Shown here: positions 32,226 to 45,890 of the stretch, in pieces
Position numbering within the stretch: position 1 is the first letter of the stretch
How the letters are laid out: every line of letters starts with the position of its first letter
Source: Gnetum montanum
Lineage: Eukaryota > Streptophyta > Gnetopsida > Gnetales > Gnetaceae
Direction of reading: 5' to 3'
DNA length: 64,000 nucleotides
Assembly (NCBI GenBank): GCA_015680685.1
Contig: MNCI01020745.1
Coordinates: forward strand, 279,626 to 343,625
The notes under the pieces: generated by a model
Database searches by the model: none
What the model saw: the letters and a program-made list of their open reading frames with translations, nothing else
What the model was told of the DNA's origin: nothing
Made by a program: the position numbers and the translations under genes

Positions 32226-34277
32226 CTCTTAGAACCCCTACCATTAAACAATTGTTTGGAGTAGATAGCTTGGATTAGTTGCCTCAAACCCTTGCTACCA
32301 TTGCTATATCTCTTGGTAAATAACTCACACAAACCACTGTCCAATCCTCCTAGAACATAGAAACCAGTATTATGTATGACTCTACTCTTAGTCCCAAAAC
32401 CCCTCAACTAGATAACCAAGCCCAAGCATCACCTTCAATTAATCTAAACCATGAGAAAGAAATTGAAAAATTGTAAATCATCATTCAATGTTAACAATAA
32501 AAGTTGGTTCATCATGAAGACAAAATTAAGGAACATTCAACTCTTCTTCAACCATTATTGAAAAATTATGGTTTGACTTTATTCACCTTACTTCATTCAC
32601 TATTTTCATATCATTGTCATTATTTTGGTAAAGTTAACTTTACTTTTGTTCTTGTAGATCCTTGTTAAAGGGTGGACCCACTAACACAAGAGGCATTAAG
32701 AGGAAGAAATTATGTTTTCTTTCATTATTATTGTTATTTTTATAACGTGATTAGGATAATGTAGGTAGATGATGTAATTTAGTTTCCACCGATCCCAATA
32801 ACCATATGTACTTATTTTTAGAGTTACCTTGAAAATAATTATGTTCTGCATGTATAAACGCTTGTTCCAAAGGAAATAAATATAAAACCATTATAACTTC
32901 AGTACAATTTTAAGTTGCATTTTATGGTAACGTGGCATTGGAGAAAGAGTTCCTATAAGGGACATCTTGTAGTGTTAAGCTTGCCTGTAAAAGAAATAAT
33001 TTTGCTTACTTTTCTGAAAAGAAAGTAATTATAAGTTGTCTGATGATACATGGCTTCCAAAATATATATTGTCACTTTATTTTTATGTTCTCAAATGTTA
33101 AACTTATGAAGGAACAAAGGAGCCAGTTCATATATCTTTGAAGTAAAATGATTAGGTTGAGTTGAGCAATAATCTTCCTCGCTATTCCAACAATTTCATT
33201 GATTAATTAGTATCTGGACTTATTTAGAATAAGAGTGATCTTAGCATAAGCCAAATTACTTGGTGACCTATCTGAATCGTCTCTGGAAGAACAATAAAGT
33301 CAAGATATAAATGTCGCGAATGTGCCAAAATTTGTAAAAGCAAGATGCCTCAAAATCCCTGTTTACAGATAAAAAATCAAGGTTGAATAATTGAAATGTA
33401 ATTCGTTTAAATTTATCATTTCTGTCATCGTTTGGCATATCTAGACTATTAAGTATACCATACTTTGTACAGGCAGTTATCCCAAAATCAGAAATGTGGT
33501 TGTTACCACATATTGAAGCACATGCAAAATAGCAAGGCAATGATATCATTCTGATAAGAACGCAAACAAATATTATCATGAGAAACAAAAAAATTCTTAA
33601 AACGGTATTCTCATCATTGATATAAAATATTGCCAAGCAGCCAAACATTGTGCTATATGTCCAACCACTTAGCATCCACATAAATTCTTTAGGCTAGCTT
33701 GCTAAAATTCATTTGTCAGAGTTTGGATGATGCAGCCAACTCAACTAAGAAGTTGAAGCAAAATGATACATGAAAAAAATTTTGCGAGAAACATTATGCA
33801 CAGTACGTTGCTTTGATATCTTCCAAAATAATAACTCATTAATCGTACGTTGAGTCATCCTCCGGCATAATTTAAACACATTTTTTGACACAAAATCATG
33901 AAAATTTAATAATAGAAGGCAATAAAACTGAAACTGATGCTGGAGATCTTAATGGTATAAAACTTTTATCCTAATGTTATATTTCAGCTATGAACTGGGT
34001 TTTAATGAAAGAAATTTCCAATCTTAAATATAACCAAAAATTAAGTGGAAAGAAAATTTCAAAGTTACTGACTACCAGAGAATAGCTTAGGGCATTAAAA
34101 ACTGCCACAACATTCAGGGTGAAAGATCCTGCACACTGAACTGAACTTTGAAACTCATTATAGTATTTCACTCAAATTTGTTTCACGAATAATTAGTAGA
34201 GTTATGCCTCACTAATTAGGATATGGTGAATCAAGTCTTACAATCTAATAAATAAAATCCCTGCTTCAAAAAGCACT
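32226..34277. other. Intergenic, no gene supported
   Basis: AT-rich sequence up to the stop codon of the proteasome gene; it must include that gene's 3' UTR (just below 34278), but no convincing poly(A) signal is visible. One reading frame of 137 codons is open on the minus strand (33268-33681), with a hydrophobic stretch FLFLMIIFVCVLIRMISLP. I recognise no family, and it is not listed as a gene. Confidence 0.5.
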
Positions 34278-36986
<2,709 letters not shown>

Positions 36987-37000
<14 letters not shown>

Positions 37001-37024
37001 TCTGTTTTTTCAGATATTTCAACA
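36987..37024 (-). other. PAE: 38-nt exon carrying the PAE start codon
   Basis: Acceptor TTTTTCAG ends at 37025 and donor GTGAAC begins at 36986. The exon holds 24 nt of 5' UTR and 14 nt of coding sequence (ATGTTCCTTACCAG), splitting the fifth codon. No upstream ATG is present in it. Confidence 0.88.
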
Positions 37025-39057
37025 CTGAAAAATGAACAAGTGGTTTCTGCTTTGCACTACAAAGATCTCTATCACAAGCCTCCGAATAGGAATCTTTTAA
37101 AAGCCTCCTCCAAGTGTGATCCTCAAGAGCACTCTGAAGTCAAAATGAAACATGGATGGACAATTTCAATAGATGTCTTTGTACTAATGCATGCCAGGAT
37201 GCTAATCATATCTCTATGCAATGCCCTTCAGTTGTTTATATGCAGCACCAGGATAGACGTGAATTACAAAAATATAACTTGAAAGTTGTCTAAAAACAAT
37301 TGCTTGTTGATAATTTCTTATAATTTATAATTCCATGAACATCACAAGTGTATCGTAGAAAAAAACAAACTGGTTGACTCATAGCAAGGCTAATTTTATC
37401 AGGTAGCCAAACAGGAAAACTGGTTCCAGTTAAACTATGAAAATGTCATCAGTAAATATATGTGAAAGACCAATTTTTTTCTTATTAGTTAAAAATAATA
37501 TCAAAATCATTTTGTTTCCATTAGCCATGTTTTCTTGATGTCCGAATGCTTCACAATAGGCTCTAGAAATTATGCAGCATCATTGACATCACTGATTAAA
37601 TAAGCTCCTATGATGTCTAAGGTCAGCATTGACCAAACTCCAAACTTGCAAGACCAAAATTGTTTTGATTTAAACAATTATAGCAGATACTATCATCATC
37701 ATCCTAGCCTTATCCTAACTACATGGGATCCACAATTACTGTGGTGGATACTGTATGGAAGGAAGTTAAATACTGGTGTGAAACACAATTGAAATCTCTA
37801 TGCCTAAGTATTGATGCTGGATTAACCTCCAAACAGCTCAAAACCTCTGACCACTCACATCAACCTCCAAGTACATTTCTTTGGAGAGTTGATGGAATCT
37901 AATTTAAAAAATAGTGGTGGGGGGTGGGGGGCGGGGGAAGGATTTCAGCAGGGTAACATTATTACTGGACCATTTGAGGATCAGGTTCAGCCCCAGGTGT
38001 AACTGAAGTTGTAGAAGCCCACTACACCAACTGTTCTTAATGTAGAATACATTTACTCGGTCTTTTTTACCCTGCGTATAACATGACCCTAACATGCTAT
38101 GGCAATATCCCTCTTTAGATGCATTCTTTCATGGCTTAATACCTTTAGTAATGAATGACTGAATGAATCAACTTGTTAGAGCCAGCAGTGATTTCTTGGC
38201 CAAGGCCAAGTCTTGAGTTATTTTGTCCTCGGAATACCTACCCATAATCCAACTATTGGGTGTTAATGTGTTTTCTGTGCAAGTGATAAAATGTGCTACT
38301 TTTGTTTTTATGTTTTACTTGATGCTTAGATTTCATAATAATTGTATATGATACCTTATGATATCTAAAAAACACTTAGTTATATTTAGTTGGTTACTTA
38401 ACATTTCACGAGTAATACTTAGATTTGGGGCAAACACAGGCGTTCTTTCGAATTTGTGGGGAAAAAAACTGGAAAAACAAAATGATGACAGTATATGCTC
38501 TAATTTGTCTTCCGTATGCATATCGTTCAATAACAACTTCTCCTTTCTAAGTAATATTTCCAAACGAGTATACCCATTCTAAAACAACTGTTACAGTTAC
38601 TCGCAAAACAGATTTGATTCACTATTCGATCCTAGACACATTGCTCATTAGTATAGTTAGGGGAGCGAAACTTATTTGCGAAACATTGCTGGAAGCAGAA
38701 AAATAAATATATTCAGAAGCTTCCATCTTTAATATTGCTACTGTTAATTAGCCCTAGAGGTCACCTTTGCCAGGAGCTATGTGAGAAAAAACAATCATTT
38801 AACATGATTCTTTATACTGTACAGTTGCAGATCACATGACCTAGATTTTCGATTCGACAAAACGCAATCTTAACAATCACAGTATTCGTCGGTTTCCGAA
38901 AGTTCGTTATCGTCTCATCCGGTTTAATGTGCGCAGTAACTCAACACTAACATTACAGATCGATTCAAACTTTCGATAAAGAATTGAAACACGAAATCCA
39001 TCCGCCATATCGAAATCCAGTACTGCAAACAACGAAAATTAGCGTCAGGTAACTCAC
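37025..39057 (-). other. PAE: 2-kb intron in the PAE 5' UTR
   Basis: Inferred from a strong donor (GG|GTGAGT at 39058/39057) downstream of a TATA box and the acceptor at 37025. It is 2033 bp and contains a C-run/G-run segment (37914-37937) but no retroelement that I recognise. Introns in the 5' UTR of plant housekeeping genes often raise expression; whether this one does is not shown. Confidence 0.7.
37914..37937 (+). other. G-rich tract with quadruplex potential in the PAE 5'-UTR intron
   Basis: GTGGTGGGGGGTGGGGGGCGGGGG on the plus strand: runs of 6, 6 and 5 G separated by single bases plus a GG. The plus strand is the template of PAE, so the transcript is C-rich here. Confidence 0.8.
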
Positions 39058-39126
39058 CCAATTGCTTCAGTTCCACGGTATGCCCTGAATTTGCAATTCT
39101 GATTCCTCCAGCCTTAACCTTTTATA
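39058..39126 (-). promoter_or_regulatory. PAE: PAE core promoter and 5' UTR exon
   Basis: On the minus strand TATAAAAGG at 39126-39118 is followed at the expected distance by a likely transcription start near 39095. About 38 nt of exon lead to the donor at 39058. No ATG occurs in this exon. The start point is inferred from TATA spacing only. Confidence 0.65.
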
Positions 39127-39481
39127 GACCCGCTGGCTTAAATTTTATTATTTATTTATTTAATGGTTGCAACGATCCCTCTGAGTTTTGAACCCCTTAC
39201 CCATAACGAAGTAGCACACTGATCTTGCTTTTTCTTTTTTCCCATTGAAACCTTAAGGATTAAGGTATGTAACCGCGGCTGACCTCCGTTAGTGATGGTA
39301 AATGGGTAATTTTAATATTAGTCGGGTTGCGGAGCACCAATATTAGGACTATATGTACTTTTACTATGTGGAAGGGGGAGGGGTTTGGTGGAACTTGAAA
39401 ATTTTACTTTTTTAACAATATTTATCTTTGAAATTGAAATTGAAATAGTTTTTTATTACATCTTTTGATCCACGTGATATA
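39127..39481 (-). other. PAE upstream region
   Basis: Upstream of the TATA box about 350 bp separate PAE from a LINE-like fragment. I see no established proteasome promoter element (no TGGGC in this interval). It contains a TTATTATTTATTTATTTAAT AT-rich stretch near 39150. Confidence 0.4.
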
Positions 39482-39925
39482 TTAGACAAAGGAAATGTAC
39501 ATAGCATGCATAGTAAACGCTTCATCAAAAAAGTTACTAAGTTTCTCTGGGGCTACATAAAATAGGTCTTTTAAGCTTTTAGTTGTAATGTGCCATTTGT
39601 GGCAACAATGCTCTAAAATAAGACATTGTAGAAATATATGATGCTCATCTTCAATTACTCCCTGATTGCATAGATGGTGGGTTATCTCTTCTCGTGGAGT
39701 CTTGACCCATTTACCTATATCAATTCTAAAATAGTGAGAGCACAATCTTGCTCAGCTAATTTGACATCGTAGATGAATGGATATAAGGGCACATGAATAA
39801 GTTGCTTTCTTGTTGATTCCTCCTCTAATGTCACTTGAGTAAATTTATTTTTTACCTATTGGATTATCCCATATATGCAAAAGTGCCTTATCTCTAATAC
39901 TCTTATGTAGTTGTTTTTGTATCAC
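39482..39925 (-). pseudogene. LINE-like reverse-transcriptase zinc-binding domain fragment
   Basis: The minus-strand translation reads SIRDKALLHIWDNPIGKK near 39870-39820, then SHYFRIDIGKWVKTPREE. It ends with a HHLCNQGVIEDEHHIFLQC zinc-binding pattern (about 39675-39620). The order R..R..SH.F.I..G.W...PR..C..C..GVIEDE.H.L..C is that of the zinc-binding domain at the C-terminus of non-LTR RT proteins. Two stops break it. The RT is not present; the 5' side is cut at 39929 by the LTR of element F. Confidence 0.55.
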
Positions 39926-39928
39926 AAT

Positions 39929-40785
39929 TGATGAAGCATCATATATTAGGCAACTACATCAACACATCCCCATCAATGCATCCTTGGATGCATTGGTCCA
40001 TATGCATTGACACTAAGTCACCTAAAGCCTCTATATATGCATACACCCTTTGCATAGAGGCACCATTTGGTCAATAGTATAGCCAAACTTTTGCAATTTT
40101 CTCTTGTAATCTTAGCAAACAATTAGTGAGTGCTCACAACATGGATTTGAGTCAATTGTATAGAATCTTATTCAAGTAGCATTGTACCTGAACACATTCC
40201 ATGAATAGTAATAAGATCTAGATTGATTCATATTCATTTCAGCACTTTAACTTAGAATAGATTTACTTTCAATGTAATTTACTTGCCATATACTTAGTTA
40301 ATATTTACATTTTCATGTAGATTAATCAATTAGTGGAATGGGCACAAATAGTTTTGAGTGTAAACACGTATTCACTTAGTACTCCCAGTAGCATTTTTGC
40401 TTGGTTCGCCCAATAGCATAACACTTGGTAATCCTAGTAGTGAGTATGTGAGTTCAAGACATATACAAGTAGCTGGGAATGGACATTCATCGTTCTTAGG
40501 ATAGTTTAGGATTTATTTTTTTGTTATTAGTTAGATTAATTAAATAATTAATTTTCATGCTTTCATAAAACTTAGCCATAGTCACACAACATCATAATCA
40601 TATACCTCACATTGGACTAAACTATATGTGATAAGCTACCACTAGTTCAACTGGATAGATAGTGACTTGTGATCAATGCTTAATGATTTAGATACCATAC
40701 TAGTCCCATCTAAGAATTCAACTAGATAGTGTGTACACACTTAGAATTTGTATGGTTGGACGTAGGGGACACTTGTTGCTCCTCA
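39929..40785 (+). repeat. 5' LTR of Athila-type element F
   Basis: Begins TGATGA after ACAAT and ends CCTCA before a primer-binding site. TATATATG lies at 40032-40039. The middle (TTAGTGAGTGCTCACAACATGGATTTGAGTCAATTGTATAG) is close to LTR G at 51985-52035, showing that F and G are sister elements. Early part carries CATCAATGCATCC and GGATGCATTGG motifs. Confidence 0.72.
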
Positions 40786-40786
40786 T

Positions 40787-40798
40787 TGGCATCATTAC
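40787..40798 (+). promoter_or_regulatory. Left half of element F primer-binding site, split by element E
   Basis: TGGCATCATTAC at 40787-40798 runs into LTR E. The other half, ATTGTTGGGGATGG, resumes at 50046. Read across the insertion (one copy of the 5-bp repeat), it has the form of the tRNA-Asp-type site TGGCGCCGTTGCCGGGGA known for Athila. Confidence 0.72.
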
Positions 40799-41680
40799 TG
40801 ATGAATCATGTTTTACATGATTCTTGATATTGGGTATCCAATATTGGGGTGGCTGCGATATCGTGTACTCGATATTGGGTACACGATATCACGGCCCAAG
40901 ATGCAATATCGAGTATGCGATATCGTGGGGTATTCCTGGGCCTATAAATACAACCATTGGACACACAATTCGAGGAGTCCTTTTAGTCAAGTAGTGAAAT
41001 TCTTGTAGTTTGTTCATTCAAGAATTAGAATATTTTCCAAGTGCCCACAGCAGGAGGTCTAAGTGTAATTGGATCTTTATTCAAGCATTAATGTACCTAA
41101 ACACACCATTGTGCTGGCAATAAAGATGAGCTCTTTGATTCATCCTTGCAACACTTGAGACTTTCCTTCTTTATGCATTTATACATTGTGATTTCATGCA
41201 GTTCACATTTAGCATTATTCATTTAGTAATTAATTTTGATTAATTAAGCAATTAGTTAAAATACACAAGCACAACCCCTTCAAACATACATGTGACACTT
41301 GGTAGCTCAAAAACGGTTAGCATTTGACAACTCAGTAGTGTTTGCACGAAGTTCAAGATGTGTTCAGGAAGTGGGGACGGTTACTTGTGTTAGGCTAGAT
41401 TAGATAATAGTTGACTTAGCATTTAATTACTCTCACTTTCATTATTGTTTTAGGCAATCAAATTGGTAAAACATAAAATGATAAAAATCTTATGCCTTAG
41501 TCACACTTAGCCATACACTTGCATTTCACAAGTGAGACTAGGAAGCCAACAAACAAACAACACAAACTCATTGTTTAGCTCTAGCATACTTGGTAATTAA
41601 AGTTTATGGAATTTGACTGAATCACACGTGAACGCCTGTGATTCGTATGGTTGGGTGTAGGGGTACCTTGCCACTCATCA
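40799..41680 (+). repeat. 5' LTR of element E
   Basis: TGATGAATCATG...CTCATCA, 882 bp. TATAAATA is at 40943-40950; AATAAA is near 41121. Upstream of the TATA box seven GATATC/GATATT/CAATAT motifs are spaced about 15 bp apart. The last ~335 bp differ from the 3' LTR at about 25 positions by my count. Confidence 0.85.
40857..40890. promoter_or_regulatory. Perfect 12-bp inverted repeat, 10-base loop, in LTR E
   Basis: GATATCGTGTAC (40857-40868) and GTACACGATATC (40879-40890) are exact reverse complements around TCGATATTGG. The structure ends 52 bp before the TATA box. Element H has the same arm and loop lengths at nearly the same distance. The 3' LTR copy of E (49215-49255) has lost it through base changes. 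Confidence 0.92.
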
Positions 41681-41681
41681 T

Positions 41682-41699
41682 TGGCGTTGTTGCTAGGGA
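41682..41699 (+). promoter_or_regulatory. Primer-binding site of element E
   Basis: TGGCGTTGTTGCTAGGGA directly follows the 5' LTR (one base between). It differs by C-to-T and G-to-A type changes from TGGCGCCGTTGCCGGGGA, the tRNA-Asp-type site of Athila. Confidence 0.82.
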
Positions 41700-41841
41700 C
41701 TTTAGTTCTACATGCACTATTTAAACTTAGGGAAACTTAGTAACCTCATTATTCAAATCCTAAGGTCAAATCTTAAAAAAATTATTATTATAACTAAATT
41801 AAATCTTAACCATACATTTCATATAGATTCACTAATATAAA

Positions 41842-43640
41842 ATGTCTTCTTCTCATAGGAGCCTATCTCTGCCTAGGATAGACCAAGTGCCTCAACAATA
41901 CTAGGAGGTATATGTTCATCCTAATGAGTATGTACTAGACTTCATTTTCATCTTACATCAAGATGAAATGCTATGGTGGTGCAACATGGAAGGCAACATT
42001 GTGTAGCCACCAGATTGATCTGTTCTAGCTATGCTCTAGCTAATGCTTGCACGACATGGACTTTAACATCTTCACGGGGAGTATGAGATGCAAGATCTCG
42101 ATTCAAGGGATTACCATCTCACTGAAGCACAAAGGTTAAGGGATCGTTAGCTAGAGCAACAACATGAGCTTTCAAAGGGCAAGGGGTCAAACACTTTTCC
42201 ACCTCCACTTGGCCCATTGTATGCAGGCAAACACTTCTCTAGGGACTTTTCCTTTGGTGACACTCCTCTCTTTGACTTTGGTCAAGGGGCCCTCAACCAG
42301 AATGTGCAATCCACAATTCATAATTCTAGTTCTGGTTGAAATGGATCCAATGACAAAAATGGATTTGGAGAAGCAAATCATGACAAGGGGATAAGTAGAA
42401 GTCACCATCACAATTGTGGTTGCAATCATTGAAGAGAAGATAGTAGGCATCGACGTGATGCAAGCCCTTGTTCCTCTTCCCCTTCATCATCATCTTCTTC
42501 TTCATCTAGCTCAGATCATGGCTGCAAAGGGAATGATTGTGATAGAGGTGAATGATGGGATTGAAACAACAGAAGTTAATTGAGTAAGTAGTTAGGGAGG
42601 AGAGAGAATTGAGAAAGTGAGAAAGTATAGAGGAATACAATAGGGATCCTTTAATTTGCAAAAGGGGGTTCGATTTTGTGACAGTGAGGATGAGTCAACA
42701 AGAGATGAGGTGGCTAATCAAAAAACCTTGCCACTCCAAAAGTTTCAGTTTGAAATTATGGCTAAGGTTGACCAATTATGGAATTCCATGGACAATAAGT
42801 TTCAAGTGATTTTAAAAATTGTTGAAGAGTTCAAGGAACAAAGTGGTGAGCATGAGCACTGAAGATGTAAGGAAGTTGAATGTGCCATATCCAAGGGTAA
42901 GGGTAAGATGGCTGTGATAGAGACGATTACAAATAGTGAATTAGATGATGATGGCAGGTGTGACATTTGCCAGTATGAACATCCCAAGGGATGCTGTCTA
43001 ATTGTGTCACACTTGCAGGAATCTAGGGTGTATGCCTTACATCCATGACTTGCATAAAGGCAAACACCCAAAAGATTGCCTTATCCCCAAGGCAACTCTC
43101 AACAATTCCACCAACCATAGTAGTATTATCCAAGTGGAACTCCATTGCAACCTTATGAATTATACCAGTAATGGTAGTAACCACAATCGTGGGCATTGGC
43201 ACCTCCAAGATAGTAGTACCCCTACTAGCAACTAGATCCCTATGGTTATTATTTTCAACAACCTTCATCTCCATGGGACTCTTCTAGTCATGTTGTTGCT
43301 TACCAACCTCATCACTACCCTCCTAAAGCTTACCAACCACCATATGCAAGGAGGGATGCCACCTACTATCCTCATGCTCCTCTTGTTCCTGCACCTACTC
43401 CTCCACCTCCTGCATAGCTACCACTTGCTCCATCCATGCAGGGTGAATTGCCTGCCCAACCATAGTAAAGAAATGCTACGAGGATAGTTAATCTGCAATT
43501 GGTTAGCTAACTAAGTGGGTCAGAACCATGATCAAAGAAAAGACCCTTCTTCCAACCTCATAGTCCATCAAAGCCCTTAGACACACTAGTGGTTGATGGC
43601 CTTGCTCCTCCACCTTCCTTTACATCACCTTTATTCAAGT
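41842..43640 (+). pseudogene. Athila gag remnant (element E)
   Basis: Starts at ATG 41842, MSSSHRSLSLPRIDQVPQQY; F and G also start MSSSHRA. A Ser run (about 42475-42520) and His/Asn-rich segments follow. A stretch near 42660-42860 with AKVDQLWNSMDNKFQVILK looks helical. The zinc-binding motif is CDICQYEHPKGCC (about 42960-43000), with spacing CX2CX3HX3C. A Pro/Tyr-rich tail (to about 43450) leads to protease. The capsid core seen in G at 53386-53613 is poorly readable here. Several stops. Confidence 0.72.
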
Positions 43641-43675
43641 CCCCTTCAAACTAAAATCCCTCTTGAATCCATACC

Positions 43676-44340
43676 ATGATGTTAACCCATGTTGTATCTG
43701 ATTGGATTCGAGCTGGTAACCTACCCAAGAAGTTAGCCAATCTAGGGAGTCCCTTAGTATATTTGCAAATTATTGGGAATGAGCCTTGTAAAGCTCTTCT
43801 TGACTCTAGTTCTAGTGTTAATCTGATCTCACATGAGATGTACACTATGTGGAACCTTCCTTCCTTGAAGAAGAGAAACATTAGGTTGGAGCTAGCAAAC
43901 TAGTCCATCATTGTTCCATTAGGACTAGTAAAAGACATTGTGACCACCATTTGTGGGTAGCCATATCCTACCAACTTCCTAGTAATCAAGGTGGAGAACT
44001 GCATGGGGGACTTCCCAATTATTATGGAAAGGACATGGTTAAGCACTGTTGATGCCAAAATGGGCATTAGAGATCTTTTCTTAGAGATATCCAAAGAAAA
44101 TGAATTTGGGAAGATTAAGAAGAAAAGCGATGCATGGTGCCATTGTGTGCAAAACCTATGGTTAGTGAAGCGAACATCTATCTCTACATGCAAGTAGTAT
44201 GCATTGGAAGTTGAAATCCAAAGATGTCTATACATGGTAGCCACAAAACAAGAAGGCATCCAGTGGCTGATAGCTAATTCTAGTAGTAGTAGTACATTGT
44301 GCATGGAACCTACTAAGGGCCTAACATGTGATTATGTTGT
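43676..44340 (+). pseudogene. Athila aspartic protease remnant (element E)
   Basis: The open frame 43676-43903 contains YLQIIGNEPCKALLDSSSSV then NLISHEMYTMWNLPSLKKR. The active site is DSS instead of DSG, a likely inactivating change shared with element D. After a stop, the second part gives ENCMGDFPIIMERTWLSTVD and AKMGIRDLFLEISKE (43991-44100), the Athila form of the WL...DA......L.I block. Confidence 0.78.
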
Positions 44341-44369
44341 AAGTATGGATAAACTCGAGTAAGTTCATC

Positions 44370-45240
44370 ACTAGCTCTTCGAGGGAGTAAATAATGATAT
44401 TAATTGGGAAGAGTTGGAGATTCTTAATAATTTCAAATAAGAACCCCTTGAATTAAAGACACTACTAATCAGAATGGGGTATGTGTTCTTAAAAAATGGA
44501 AATTCGATCATTATTAATACCAAACTTGTTGCAAGACAAAAGGAGATCAAGCAACTCCTCAATGTAGGATTGATCTACCCTATTGCAGATAGTGAGTGGG
44601 TTAGCCAACTTGTGAGCATGCCCAAGAAGGAAGGCAAATGATGAGTGTGCATCGACTTCCAACTGCTCAATATGGAAACTTTCAAGGATCATTTTCCATT
44701 GCCCTTTGTTGACCAAGTGTTGGACATCATTTTTAGGCACAACTATTACAACTTTCTAGATGGTTATAGTGGCTATAACCAAATCCAAATTGCACCGGAG
44801 GACGAGGCAAAGGCAACTTTCACAAGTCCTTGGGGAACTTTTGCTTACCATCAAATGCCATTTGGTCTATGTAATGCCCTAGCTACATTTTAATGATTAT
44901 TCCTTAGCATTTTCCAACAACAAATTAGTAGTGGGGTAGAAGTCTTCATGGATGACTTTTCTACCTATGGAGCTATGTTCGAGCAAGCCCTAGACTATCT
45001 TGAACAGGTGTTAAGGAGATGTGTCAAAACAAATCTTTAGCTCAATTGGCAAAAGAGCCATCTTATGGTCTAGGAAGGCATAGTTTTGGGGCACCATATC
45101 TCAAAAGCAGGAATTGAGATGGGCCTTGAAACGATAAGGGTCATCTAAGGAATAACCTGTGAACTAGAAATAGTTAAAGAAGTGTGGTCATTCCTTGGTC
45201 ATACTGGCTACTACCAGTGCTTCATCAAGAACTTTTTCAA
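44370..45240 (+). pseudogene. Athila reverse transcriptase remnant (element E)
   Basis: Starts near LLNVGLIYPIADSEWVSQLV (44555-44615), then VCIDFQLLN, DHFPLPFVDQVLDII, NFLDGYSGYNQIQIAPEDEA (44751-44810), GTFAYHQMPFGLCNALATF. The catalytic FMDDF at 44945-44959 is intact. YG...FEQALDYLEQVLRRC and EGIVLGHHISKAGIEMG follow. Two stops replace residues in the KEGK**VCID stretch (about 44639), another lies after LATF. Confidence 0.9.
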
Positions 45241-45890
45241 GATGGCCAAGCCTTTCATTGAATTAACAAAGAAAGATGCACCATTTGTCTAGACCCCTGC
45301 ATGTGAAATAACATTTCAACAACTGAAGCAAAAGCTTGTTGAGACCCCAATTTTACAAGCACTTGATTGGTCTAGGCCATTTCATGTGATGACCAATGCA
45401 TCAAATTATGCTTTGGGGGTAGTGCTTATGCAGATAGATGATCAAATATGTCCATATAACATTCACTGTGCAAGCTTAAGTATCATAGGTGCATAGCTAA
45501 ACTACACCACTATGGAAAAAGAGTTGATGGCAATGGTGTTTGCCTTAGAAAAGTTCAAGCACTATGTGCTTGGTTATAAAGTGTTTGTGCACATAGATCA
45601 TAGTGCCATATGATTTTTAATGAATAAACCAATGGTGAGCCTCCATGTCATACAGTGGCTTGTGATTTTGCAAGATTTTGATCTCATAATGGTAGATCAA
45701 AAGGATGTGGAAAATGTGGTCGACCACTTATCACTACTAAGATGGGACGACAAGGAGAAAGGGAGCACCTTATTTGATCAATTTCCTAATGAATATCTCT
45801 TTGCAGGGGCTATTAATGAACAAATGCCCAATGAACCAAGATGGTATGACACCATTCTTACTTATCTACTCAAGTAAGAATTGTTATAAG
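45241..45890 (+). pseudogene. Athila RNase H and connection to integrase (element E)
   Basis: Follows the RT: KMAKPFIELTKKDAPF, then WSRPFHVMTNASNYALGVVL, where the first RNase H Asp is Asn. YTTMEKELMAMVFALEKFKH keeps the second acidic site (45510-45570), and HIDHSAI keeps the third Asp. The open frame 45620-45877 covers the link to integrase, with IQWLVILQDFDLIMVDQKDV. Stops occur near 45300 and 45612. Confidence 0.85.

Noticed and set aside
43900-44304. 134-codon minus-strand frame
   Set aside because: Antisense of the Athila protease region of element E.
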